Part shown: positions 34,832 through 42,750 of the stretch, in pieces
How positions within the stretch are numbered: position 1 is the stretch's first letter
How the letters are laid out: each line of letters starts with the position of its first letter
Assembly (NCBI GenBank): GCA_049516595.1
Contig: JBEKSY010000008.1
Span: 59,006 to 123,005 of the forward strand
DNA length: 64,000 nucleotides
Source of the DNA: JBEKHT01 sp049516595
GTDB lineage: Bacteria > Chloroflexota > Anaerolineae > Anaerolineales > RBG-16-64-43
Direction: 5' to 3'
Position numbers and translations under genes: made by a program
Notes under the pieces: generated by a model
The model's input: only the letters and a program-made list of their open reading frames with translations
The model's database searches: none
Told to the model about the DNA's origin: nothing

Positions 34832-37243
34832 CTACTCATACCAGACCCGCAGGACCGCCTGCTGGTCAAAGGACAGCGCGAACTCCCAGATGCTCGAGCC
34901 CCGGTCTTTTCCTTGGATTGACCGGCCGTCGATCTCGGCGCGGATAGGCCGGGTCGGGATTGCCAGGAGCACTTTTCCCTCCGCCTTCCGGCCAATGCGA
35001 AGTTGGCAAACCGCCACCCCCTCCTGCGCGGTCCAGATTGCCACTTCCCGCCCCTGGGAGGCATGCAGCGTGCTCCCCACCCAGGATGCCGTCCCGCTTC
35101 TTGGAAAAGCAGCCAGGAGTCGACATCCATGCGGTTCAATCCCCTTCAGCGAGATGCTCTTCCCTCGCAGTTCGTATAGCTCATCGTCCCAGAAGCTGTG
35201 GACGAGCATATCCTCCAGCCAACCCATACGCTCGAGCGGCACCTCTACGTTTTCTTCCTGGTCACTCCAGTTGAAGACCGCCAGAGTCGTCCATTCCCCT
35301 AGCGCGCCCCGGTGGGTGACGAGGACCAGCGAGGGGTAGTCGCGATCCGCCCAGTCGAGGACCCGGCCCGCCTCGCCTTGGACGGGAAGCAACGCCTGGG
35401 CCATTCGAAGAGAAGGCTCCGAAAGGAACCGCAAATCATCCGAGAACACAATCATCCCACCCGAAACGGCCAGCGCGGTCGCAAGAGACTGCCTTTCCGC
35501 CCTGGAAAGGTTGCTGTCGATCTCACGGACAATCAGACAATCTGGATCATTGAGCCACCATCGGTGGCTAAGCACGCTGCGCGTGAGCGCGTTGCGGATG
35601 GCATTCCTCGCTGCCGGAAAAGCGGGATCGTCGCGAAGGTAGCGGGTGAGCGGTCGAAAAGTAGGGTACCAGTTTCGATCTACGTCCTCCCCAATCCGCA
35701 TGGCGTCGAACACCCCTATTCCCGAGCCCAACGGGCAACCACACCCAACCAGAAAGGTCTCCTCTCCGGCTGCCTCGCGAATCGCCTCAAGCGCTCGTCG
35801 CAGGGCCTGAGCTCTCGTCCGCGTGGGGTCCGCGTACCTCCCGCGCAGGGCCCCGGCGTAGAGGAAATCGAGTTTCAAGTAGCCAAACCCCCACTCCGCC
35901 ACCGCGGTCCGAATCAGTTTTTGCAGGTGTCCCAGGACCTCGGGGCGGGTGGGGTCGAGCGCTCCGCCAAAGCTGTCAAGAGCATACCCGGCAGAGGCGC
36001 GGCCGAACAGTCGGCCCCGAAGAAGCCATTCGGGATGTTGCCTGGCCAGTTGCGAAGAGCCCTTCGCCAAGAACGGGGCCAGCCACAAGCCCGGCGTGAA
36101 CCCCGCTTCGCGGATCTTTCCGGTCAGCCAGCGAAAGTCGTTGGGGAACCTCTCGCTGCGCCTGCCCCAGTCACCCACCTCGGCCTCATAGCCGTCATCG
36201 AGTTGAATGACGTCAATAGGGAGACGGGACCGTCCCTGTTTCGCCGCTTCCACATTGGCGAGCAGGTCGGCTTCGCCTATCTTCTTGAAAAACTGGTACC
36301 AGCTGCACCATCCGACGGGCTCATTCTTCGGAATTCGTGCCTGATTCGCCGCGCCGACGCACCCCAGGTATTCTCCCAGGAAGTCCTCTTCCCCGGCGGC
36401 CAGGAGCAAGCAGGCCCAATCCGTGGCGAATGCGCGCCTCGGATCCAGGCGCACGCCATCCCCGCTCTCCCGCAACCAGAGGGAAGGGGCGAACCGATCC
36501 AGCCAAACCTCGGCGCTGCCGAAAGCTTCTTTTTGGGAAAGAAACCCTGCGACGAGGTTGGCGCCCCTGCCCAGGTCACTGAGGATCGTAAACATCTCCG
36601 AGACGAAATGGCCGGGATGGCCAGGGATCCGGGCGCCTCCGTTGTCGTGCATCGGGGACTGCAAGGGGCCAAGCTTGAAATGCGGCATGCGCTGGTGCTC
36701 GCGCAGGCTTCCCGCAAAGCTCCAACTCTGCCATCCGTTGACAAAGCAACTGAGGGGGCCCGGAGAATCCGACAGGCGCAAGGCGCCTGGAGACACAGAG
36801 GCCAGGGGTCCGCGCAACATGCTCGTGATCCAGGAGCGCGAGGCCTCGCGCAGGGCCCTCGGCCCCACCCGCAACAGGTCAAAACGATCGAGCCAGACCT
36901 CGCGCGCTCCACGGTTCTCAAAACGCGCTCGCCAGACAAACAGCGGTTTCTCCCGCGCCAGGGCAAACTCCACGCGGACCCACAACCCCTCCCTTCCCAG
37001 GTCACGGTCAAGGAGCAGCTCGTCTACCGGCCCAACCCCGCCAATCTCGCCTGATGCGGAGGAAACCGAGCTGCCCTCCAGCGATCCTACCCACGCGGCT
37101 CGGCCCTTCTGGTCGGTCCAGGCAGCTCCCATCCTTGCCCCTTCCACGAGCGGGACGAGGCGGGTTTTCCGATAGAGGCTCCACGTGCCTTCTTTCGGCC
37201 ACAGATCGAATTGATAGAGGGGACTGGAGAGGGAGACGGACAT
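34832..37243 (-). CDS. GH36-family alpha-galactosidase
   Basis: An 803-residue glycoside hydrolase. The barrel starts with GWCSWYQFFKKI and has VIQLDDGYEAEVGDW; the nucleophile Asp is in YLKLDFLYAG and the acid/base Asp in MRIGEDVDRNW. An N-terminal beta-sandwich of about 300 residues and a C-terminal beta domain complete the fold. There is no signal peptide, so it is probably cytoplasmic and acts on alpha-galactosides such as melibiose. The ATG at 37243 (MSVSLSSPLYQF) is preferred over the open frame upstream, which crosses the promoter. It may be transcribed together with the acyl-CoA synthetase 42 bp downstream. No sugar transporter is adjacent. Confidence 0.9.
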   Translation of the reverse strand: MSVSLSSPLYQFDLWPKEGTWSLYRKTRLVPLVEGARMGAAWTDQKGRAAWVGSLEGSSVSSASGEIGGVGPVDELLLDRDLGREGLWVRVEFALAREKPLFVWRARFENRGAREVWLDRFDLLRVGPRALREASRSWITSMLRGPLASVSPGALRLSDSPGPLSCFVNGWQSWSFAGSLREHQRMPHFKLGPLQSPMHDNGGARIPGHPGHFVSEMFTILSDLGRGANLVAGFLSQKEAFGSAEVWLDRFAPSLWLRESGDGVRLDPRRAFATDWACLLLAAGEEDFLGEYLGCVGAANQARIPKNEPVGWCSWYQFFKKIGEADLLANVEAAKQGRSRLPIDVIQLDDGYEAEVGDWGRRSERFPNDFRWLTGKIREAGFTPGLWLAPFLAKGSSQLARQHPEWLLRGRLFGRASAGYALDSFGGALDPTRPEVLGHLQKLIRTAVAEWGFGYLKLDFLYAGALRGRYADPTRTRAQALRRALEAIREAAGEETFLVGCGCPLGSGIGVFDAMRIGEDVDRNWYPTFRPLTRYLRDDPAFPAARNAIRNALTRSVLSHRWWLNDPDCLIVREIDSNLSRAERQSLATALAVSGGMIVFSDDLRFLSEPSLRMAQALLPVQGEAGRVLDWADRDYPSLVLVTHRGALGEWTTLAVFNWSDQEENVEVPLERMGWLEDMLVHSFWDDELYELRGKSISLKGIEPHGCRLLAAFPRSGTASWVGSTLHASQGREVAIWTAQEGVAVCQLRIGRKAEGKVLLAIPTRPIRAEIDGRSIQGKDRGSSIWEFALSFDQQAVLRVWYE

Positions 37244-37280
37244 AGGTGCGGGACCTTGGGCCGAATTGATAGATGGCACG

Positions 37281-37310
37281 AGTATACGCTCGCCCACGAC
37301 CAGGTTGCAA
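37281..37310 (-). promoter_or_regulatory. Promoter for the alpha-galactosidase gene
   Basis: On the minus strand the palindromic hexamer TTGCAA (37305-37310) is followed after 18 bases by TATACT (37281-37286). The start would be near 37275, about 30 bases before the GH36 ATG. The -35 hexamer is shared with the rightward promoter. Confidence 0.5.
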
Positions 37311-37333
37311 GAAAGGCGGAGGTGAAGTACTAT
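37305..37333 (+). promoter_or_regulatory. Promoter for the phn transporter operon
   Basis: TTGCAA (37305-37310), 17 bases, then TACTAT (37328-37333). The start near 37340 would give a phnD leader of about 125 bases with a small GGAG/CTCC hairpin and a strong Shine-Dalgarno AAAAGGAG before the ATG. Confidence 0.5.
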
Positions 37334-37464
37334 AGCTTGGCCGCAGGTCATTGACGATACAGCACGATGAAAAGGAGGTGTTACCCGGAGTTACTCCTGG
37401 CGACGCGTACAACCTTGCCGCGCACCCGCAATTGAGCAAAAACTGAGGAGAAAAGGAGCACCCA

Positions 37465-38487
37465 ATGCGCAATCGATCCCTTCTGCTAGTCGTGGCATCC
37501 CTTCTTGTCGCTGTTATGGCCGCTTGTGCCCCGGCAGCGACCCCTGCTCCAACCGCAGCACCGACCGCTCCGACCGCTCCGACCGCTCCGCCTGCCGCGA
37601 CCCCCACCGCGGCCCCAGCCGCTCCCCTGGGCACTGCCGACAACCCGATCGTGGTTGCCTTTGAACCCTCGGCCACTTCGCAACAGATCACGACCGGCGG
37701 GCAGGAGGTCCTCACCCAGCTGGCGCAGGCCACGGGCCTGACCTTCAAGGGTGTGGTTCCGACCTCCTACGCCGCGCTGACGGAAGCGATGGGTTCGGGA
37801 AACGCGCAAATTGGCTGGATGGCGACTTTCGCATACATCCTCGCCCATCAAAAGGGTTATGCGAACGTTGCGCTGATCACTCAGCGCAACGGCTCGGACC
37901 ACTACGGTTCGCAGTTCATCGCTCGGGCCGACGCAGGCTTCACACCTGCGGCCGACACGCCGGCAACCGATGCCGAGATCGCGACCCTGCTGCAATTCAA
38001 GGGGAAGCGACCTTGCTTCGGTGACCAGCAATCGGCTTCAGGATACGTACTGCCCATGATCTTCCTGAAGAAGGCGGGCCTGAACACGGATACAGATCTG
38101 AAGGCCCCCGTCTTCGCGGGAGGCCACCCCCAGGTGGCGCGGGCCGTCTACGTGGGCGGCATTTGTGACTTTGGGGCCACTTTTGTGGACGCGCGGACGG
38201 GGGTGACCAGCGACCTGCCTGACGTGATGACCAAGGTGGTGGTGGTCTTCGAGACGCCTCCGATCATCCCTAACGACAACATGTCCTTCGCTCCCGACCT
38301 GCCCCAGGACCAGCAAGCCAAGATCACGAGCGCCATGCTCCAGGTCGCCGGCACCGATGCCGGCAAGAAGGGGCTCAACGACCTCTACCAGATCGGCGGG
38401 CTGACCAAGGCCGACGACACGTTCTACGATCAGTTCCGCTCGTACCTGCAGGCCTCCGGCGTTGACCTCAGCCAGTATGTGAAATAG
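37465..38487 (+). CDS. phnD: Phosphate/phosphite/phosphonate ABC transporter substrate-binding lipoprotein
   Basis: A 340-residue lipoprotein. The signal peptide ends at a lipobox VMAAC with the lipidated Cys at residue 21. A low-complexity Pro/Ala/Thr linker follows (22-51), partly encoded by three 9-bp repeats. The mature domain is of the PhnD type (NPIVVAFEPSATSQQI; ALTEAMGSGNAQIGWM). It captures phosphonate, phosphite or a related oxyanion and delivers it to PhnE. The Shine-Dalgarno AAGGAG is well placed. No C-P lyase, phosphite dehydrogenase or phosphonatase gene is in the window, so the ligand is undecided. Confidence 0.92.
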   Translation: MRNRSLLLVVASLLVAVMAACAPAATPAPTAAPTAPTAPTAPPAATPTAAPAAPLGTADNPIVVAFEPSATSQQITTGGQEVLTQLAQATGLTFKGVVPTSYAALTEAMGSGNAQIGWMATFAYILAHQKGYANVALITQRNGSDHYGSQFIARADAGFTPAADTPATDAEIATLLQFKGKRPCFGDQQSASGYVLPMIFLKKAGLNTDTDLKAPVFAGGHPQVARAVYVGGICDFGATFVDARTGVTSDLPDVMTKVVVVFETPPIIPNDNMSFAPDLPQDQQAKITSAMLQVAGTDAGKKGLNDLYQIGGLTKADDTFYDQFRSYLQASGVDLSQYVK

Positions 38488-38500
38488 CCTTCCCTGTGCG

Positions 38501-38545
38501 CTCGAGGGGAGAAAGGGAAACCTTTCCTCCCCTCGAGTTCCTTTG
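38501..38545 (+). terminator. Strong stem-loop between phnD and phnC (attenuator-like)
   Basis: A 16-base arm (38501-38516) pairs with 38521-38537 around a GAAA tetraloop with a single one-base bulge, followed by TTCCTTT. Its place directly after the binding-protein gene suggests partial termination or 3'-end protection, which would let phnD be expressed above the other subunits. Confidence 0.7.
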
Positions 38546-38564
38546 GCCACCCGGAGGAGTCCCT

Positions 38565-39335
38565 TTGCTCCGAGTCGAGCATCTGACCAAGGTATACCCC
38601 GGCGGAACGGTCGCTTTGAAGGATGTGAGCTTCACCGTCCAGGATGGGGAATTCCTGGTGGTGATCGGCCTCTCCGGCTCCGGCAAGTCCACCCTGCTCC
38701 GCTGCATCAACCGCCTGATCGACCCGACCGAGGGGCGCATCCTCTTGGATGAGCTCGACCTCACCCGGGCCTCCCCGGCGGAGCTGCGCAAGGCCCGCCG
38801 TCACATTGGCATGGTGTTCCAGCAATTCAACCTGGTCAAGCGAAGCAGCGTCCTCACCAATGTCCTGTCGGGGAGGTTGGGATACGCCAACCCGCTGTTG
38901 AGCCTGATTGGAATCTGGCCCAGGTCGGACCGCGAGCTTGCCCAGCGGGCCCTGGACCGGGTTGGCATCGCCGATAAGGCCACGGTCCGTGCCGATACCC
39001 TATCCGGAGGACAACAGCAGCGGGTGGGTATCGCTCGCACCCTGATGCAGGAACCCAAGCTGATCCTCGCCGACGAGCCGGTGGCCTCGCTGGACCCTGT
39101 TCTGGCACACTCCATTCTTCGCTACCTGGAACAACTCAACCAAGAAGGCATCACCGTAATCTGCAGCCTGCACTTCCTCGACCTCGTCCATCGATATGGG
39201 ACTCGGGTGATTGGCCTCAAAGAGGGCCTCAAGGTCTTTGAGGGACTCCCGCGCGAGATCGACCGGGCGAAATTCAAAGAGATCTACGGCGAAGAGGCCC
39301 AAGAGGTTCGCGCGACGACCGTCGAGGGTCCATAG
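38565..39335 (+). CDS. phnC: Phosphonate ABC transporter ATP-binding protein
   Basis: A 256-residue ABC ATPase of the PhnC type. Walker A is GLSGSGKST, the signature LSGGQQQRVGIARTL and Walker B LILADEPVASLD. It energises uptake by the two PhnE permeases at the inner face of the membrane. The start is TTG at 38565, with GGAGG seven bases upstream; the open frame before it runs through the hairpin and is not coding. The phnE ATG is one base after the stop. Confidence 0.94.
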   Translation: MLRVEHLTKVYPGGTVALKDVSFTVQDGEFLVVIGLSGSGKSTLLRCINRLIDPTEGRILLDELDLTRASPAELRKARRHIGMVFQQFNLVKRSSVLTNVLSGRLGYANPLLSLIGIWPRSDRELAQRALDRVGIADKATVRADTLSGGQQQRVGIARTLMQEPKLILADEPVASLDPVLAHSILRYLEQLNQEGITVICSLHFLDLVHRYGTRVIGLKEGLKVFEGLPREIDRAKFKEIYGEEAQEVRATTVEGP

Positions 39336-39336
39336 C

Positions 39337-40740
39337 ATGCCCAAGTCTCCCTCGGTCGAGAGACCGCACCGCTCCATCTATTTGGCTGTGGGCCTATCCC
39401 TTCTGATCCCTGGCCTTGGCCAGTATTACGTGGGACGGAGGTATCGCGGGGCGGCGGTTCTGATCAGCACGTTGGTCGCCATTCTGGTGACCGCGTGGTA
39501 TGGGGTGATGGGCTGGTTTCTCATTCCCGGCATCCTGTGGCTGTGGAACGCGTGGGATGCTGCCAGCCTCGCGCTGGGCAAGAGCCGTTCGGCGGCCCTC
39601 CCCATCTTGGCTCTCCTAGCCATGGGTTACGGGATCGGCTGGCAGGTCACTCAGATCGATCCTTCGGCCCTGACCAAGAACCTCGCCCGGGCCGGACTCA
39701 TCCTCGCCCCCATGTTCCACCCCGACTTCGTGATCCAACGGGAATTGACGAATACGGCCTGGGTGGAGGTCGAAGTGCCGTGCGGGCCAAACCCACCCCC
39801 CGCTTTCAACGAGGTCAACAACGTTCAGATCCAGGTCACGCCCTCCTGCGGGAATCTGAACGAGCCGCTGATCGTGAAGGGCAGCGGGTTATGGCCCAGC
39901 TCCCAGACCGAAATCGAATGGGCTACCCCAATTGGAGACCGGCTGCCCCTGGGGGCGCAATTCGCCACGCCGCTCATAAAGACTTCGGACTCGCAGGGTG
40001 ACCTTGCCGTCCTCATTCAAATTCCGCCCGATGCTCTCACCGCCGTCCCGAATCCCACCTTGCCGCTTGAGCATCGCGTCTACCTGACGCAATCCCGCTC
40101 ACTGCCCGGGTACCAGCTCTCGCAGAACGGCTCCTATGTCCTTCAGGGAATCGTGCAGACCATCTTCCTGGCGCTGATGGCGACCACTCTGGGAATGCTG
40201 GGAGCCGTGCCGATCAGCTTTCTGGCGGCCCGCAATCTGATGGGAAGGAACCTGGTCACCCTGGCCCTCTACACGCTCACGCGGACCGCCCTTAATATCC
40301 TGCGATCGATCGAGCCCTTGATCGTTGCCATCATCTTCGTGGTCATTGTCGGATTGGGGCCCTTTGCGGGGGCCATCGCCATCGGTCTGCACACCATCGC
40401 CGCGCTGGCCAAGCTCTACTCGGAGGTCATCGAGGGCATCGATCCCGGGCCGCTCGAAGCCATTCGCGCCGCCGGAGGCTCCTGGCCTCAAATGGTGCGA
40501 TATGCGGTCATCCCTCAGATCGTGCCCGCTTTCACCTCCTTCACCATGTATCGTTGGGACATTAACGTGCGCACCTCCACCATTATTGGGTTTGTGGGGG
40601 GCGGCGGAATCGGATTCTATCTTTACCAATGGATCATCAAAGGCGAGTTTCGTCCTGTGGGATCCGCCTTCATCGCCATCGCCGTGATCGTGCTGGCGCT
40701 GGATGCCGTCAGCGCACGGATCCGAGCGCGGTTGGTCTAG
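39337..40740 (+). CDS. phnE: Phosphonate-type permease with N-terminal TM2-like and Ig-like domains
   Basis: A 467-residue permease. The C-terminal 210 residues are a normal BPD_transp_1/PhnE domain (FLAARNLMG, the EAA loop AIRAAGGSWPQMVRYAVIPQIVP). Before it lie two additions: residues about 10-90 with LSLLIPGLGQYYVGRRYRG, a TM2/DUF5683-like membrane pair, and an extracytoplasmic segment of about 100 residues (160-260) with VTPSCGNLNEPLIVKGSGLW that resembles an IPT/TIG immunoglobulin-like fold. Typical PhnE is 250-290 residues. It directly follows phnC; the second permease starts 1 bp after its stop. Confidence 0.88.
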   Translation: MPKSPSVERPHRSIYLAVGLSLLIPGLGQYYVGRRYRGAAVLISTLVAILVTAWYGVMGWFLIPGILWLWNAWDAASLALGKSRSAALPILALLAMGYGIGWQVTQIDPSALTKNLARAGLILAPMFHPDFVIQRELTNTAWVEVEVPCGPNPPPAFNEVNNVQIQVTPSCGNLNEPLIVKGSGLWPSSQTEIEWATPIGDRLPLGAQFATPLIKTSDSQGDLAVLIQIPPDALTAVPNPTLPLEHRVYLTQSRSLPGYQLSQNGSYVLQGIVQTIFLALMATTLGMLGAVPISFLAARNLMGRNLVTLALYTLTRTALNILRSIEPLIVAIIFVVIVGLGPFAGAIAIGLHTIAALAKLYSEVIEGIDPGPLEAIRAAGGSWPQMVRYAVIPQIVPAFTSFTMYRWDINVRTSTIIGFVGGGGIGFYLYQWIIKGEFRPVGSAFIAIAVIVLALDAVSARIRARLV

Positions 40741-40741
40741 G

Positions 40742-41887
40742 ATGACGCCCCAGGACTTCAGCTTGCGCCGCGGGTTGGTCACCGGTCTCTTCCTGGTCCT
40801 CGCGATCGGAGCCTACGTCGTTGGGTATCGGGTCACCCAGATCGACCTCGTCAAGCTGTTCACCTCCCTACCCAAAAGCCAAGAGCTCCTCAGCGAGCTC
40901 CTTCACCCCGACCTGTTCACGCACCGCACTGTGAATACCACCCTCGACCTCGTTTTCCCTGTCCCCTGCGGTTCGGCGGCCGCCACTCAGCCCTCCTCCG
41001 TGGGGCCTCGCATTGTCCCCAGTGTCTCCTGCGCCAACCCGAGGGACATGATCACCGTCCAGGGGATGGACTTGCCCCCCAAAGCGCAGGTGAAGATCCA
41101 GTGGCTCCTGCCCGATGGTAACGATCTGTTTTCCGAGTTGGCCCAGACCGATGCGCAGGGAAGATTCAGCCAACAGGTTGAGGTTCGTCCGATCAATGCC
41201 ACAACGGCAGGCAAGGCCAGCCATTTGCAAGTGGAGATCTTGGTCCCAACCGGGAGACTGCTGCCGAGCCAGGCCCTGAATGATGTGATTGGGCTGCTCG
41301 TCCAAACACTCTTCATGGCCCTTCTGGCCACGACGGTAGGCACGGTGATCGCCGCACCGGTGAGCTTTCTAGCCGCTCGCAACATCATGGGCGGCACTCG
41401 GTTGGGCGATGCCGTCTACGCGGTCGTCCGCACGATCCTGAACATTGTCCGCTCCTACGATTCGTTGGTACTGGCGACGGTGTTCGCCTTCTGGGTGGGT
41501 TTTGGGCCATTTGCCGGGGTGCTCGCTTTATCCGTGGTCACGGTCGCCTCCCTGGGCAAACTGTTCTCCGAGGCGGTTGAAGGCATTGACCCCGGTCCAC
41601 TCGAGGCGGTCGCCGCCACCGGTGCCAGTCGTCCCCAGGTCGTTTTCTTTGCGGTGGTGCCTCAAGTCGTGCCAGATTTCATCTCGTTTGTCATCTACCA
41701 TTGGGACATTAACGTCCGGATCAGCACCATCCTCGGATTTGTGGGCGGGGGAGGCGTTGGCTTCTACCTGAGCCAGCAGATTAATCTGCTCCAGTACTCG
41801 AGGGCCGGAACGGCCATCCTGGGAATCGTCATCGTCGTGTGGGTCATGGACTTTCTCAGCGCGGAGGTTCGAAAGAGGTATACCTGA
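40742..41887 (+). CDS. phnE: Phosphonate-type permease with inserted Ig-like domain
   Basis: A 381-residue paralogue of the preceding permease without the TM2-like N-terminus. One membrane helix (about 10-30) is followed by an external region of about 140 residues with VSCANPRDMITVQGMDLPPK, again IPT/TIG-like. The PhnE core then has FLAARNIMGG and the EAA loop AVAATGASRPQVVFFAVVPQVVP. The two permeases probably pair in one transporter, as in phnCDE1E2 systems. It starts one base after the first permease's stop. It is the last gene of the operon; no obvious terminator was seen. Confidence 0.88.
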   Translation: MTPQDFSLRRGLVTGLFLVLAIGAYVVGYRVTQIDLVKLFTSLPKSQELLSELLHPDLFTHRTVNTTLDLVFPVPCGSAAATQPSSVGPRIVPSVSCANPRDMITVQGMDLPPKAQVKIQWLLPDGNDLFSELAQTDAQGRFSQQVEVRPINATTAGKASHLQVEILVPTGRLLPSQALNDVIGLLVQTLFMALLATTVGTVIAAPVSFLAARNIMGGTRLGDAVYAVVRTILNIVRSYDSLVLATVFAFWVGFGPFAGVLALSVVTVASLGKLFSEAVEGIDPGPLEAVAATGASRPQVVFFAVVPQVVPDFISFVIYHWDINVRISTILGFVGGGGVGFYLSQQINLLQYSRAGTAILGIVIVVWVMDFLSAEVRKRYT

Positions 41888-42061
41888 AGACCGGGTGTTC
41901 CCCCGCGCTTCTCGGGTGGCCAGCTCGCGCAGGACTTGGCCATCCGGCGAGGGCAAGCTCCCCTCGGTCCATATCACAATGGTTTCAGGCGATGCTCCCG
42001 GCCGTTCAGGGACCTCCGGAGGAACGGGCACGGCCCTCGACCTGGAAGCGGGCTTTGACTC

Positions 42062-42091
42062 TTGTCGATCCCGCGGCGGGGGTGCTATACT
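42062..42091 (+). promoter_or_regulatory. Promoter for the HNH gene
   Basis: TTGTCG (42062-42067), 18 bases, TATACT (42086-42091) with an extended TGC before the -10. The start near 42098 leaves a leader of under 20 bases before the GTG at 42116, which still includes GGAGG. Confidence 0.55.
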
Positions 42092-42115
42092 CGCTCGCGA
42101 TGGCCGGAGGTTTAG

Positions 42116-42619
42116 GTGAGTGAACTGGTACTTGTATTGAACGCGAACTTTGAGCCGCTCCACGTGTGCAATACCCATCGGGCTCTGAATCTGATCGTCG
42201 CCGGAAAGGCGCGGATGCTGGCCAATGGCCGGGGGTACGTGCGGACCGTGCGCCTGACGTTCCCGCGCCCATCGGTCATCCAGCTCGAGAAGATGATCCA
42301 TCGACCGCGTCCCCGGGTCCGCCTGAGCAAGCGCGAGGTGTTCCACCGCGACGAATTCACCTGCCAGTACTGCGGACGCCAAACCCCGGGCCTGACCGTG
42401 GATCACGTCATCCCGCGCCATCGCGGGGGCAGCCATTCCTGGGAGAATCTGGTAGCCGCATGCCCCAGCTGCAACCGACACAAAGGAGGACGCACGTCGG
42501 ACGAGGCTCACATGCACCTTCTTCACGCGCCGCGCGAACCCTCCGCGACCGCCACCTATCTCTTCGGTCGTCATTTGACCGACAACCAGGACTGGGGCAC
42601 CTTCCTGCGGGGGTGGTGA
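42116..42619 (+). CDS. HNH endonuclease
   Basis: A 167-residue protein with a zinc-stabilised HNH core: CQYCGRQTPGLTVDHVIPRH, then GGSHSWENLVAACPSC and NRHKGGRT. Two CxxC pairs hold zinc, and the DH, N and H residues form the beta-beta-alpha-metal nuclease site. The first 75 residues (LVLNANFEPLHVCNTHRAL) are typical of a widespread free-standing HNH family in bacteria, whose biological role is not settled. The start is GTG with GGAGG. No prophage genes are nearby. Confidence 0.9.
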   Translation: MSELVLVLNANFEPLHVCNTHRALNLIVAGKARMLANGRGYVRTVRLTFPRPSVIQLEKMIHRPRPRVRLSKREVFHRDEFTCQYCGRQTPGLTVDHVIPRHRGGSHSWENLVAACPSCNRHKGGRTSDEAHMHLLHAPREPSATATYLFGRHLTDNQDWGTFLRGW

Positions 42620-42681
42620 AGCCCCGGCGGTAGCGGCGAAGCCGGGCCAGGGTTCTCTCGGCCCCCCCATCGGCAGCCTAG

Positions 42682-42713
42682 AATCAAATCGGGCGGGAGG
42701 TTGTCCCGCCCGA
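42682..42713 (-). terminator. Terminator of ppdK (possibly bidirectional)
   Basis: An 11-bp perfect stem (ATCGGGCGGGA / TCCCGCCCGAT) with a five-base loop lies in the gap between the convergent HNH and ppdK genes. On the minus strand it is followed by TTGATTC, a moderate T-rich tail. Confidence 0.7.
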
Positions 42714-42750
42714 TCTCGTCCTCCAGGAGATCGTCCCGGCAGGGCAGAGA

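Noticed and set aside
35312..37054. Long plus-strand frame of 580 codons across the alpha-galactosidase gene
   Set aside because: Antisense to a gene with all GH36 motifs; no ribosome site or protein-like pattern.
37561..37590. Three tandem 9-bp repeats considered as a repeat locus
   Set aside because: They encode the Pro/Ala/Thr linker of the PhnD lipoprotein; ordinary low-complexity coding sequence.
42116..42619. HNH gene as part of a defence island with the orphan methyltransferase
   Set aside because: The two are 12 kb apart with unrelated genes between, and this HNH family is common and free-standing.
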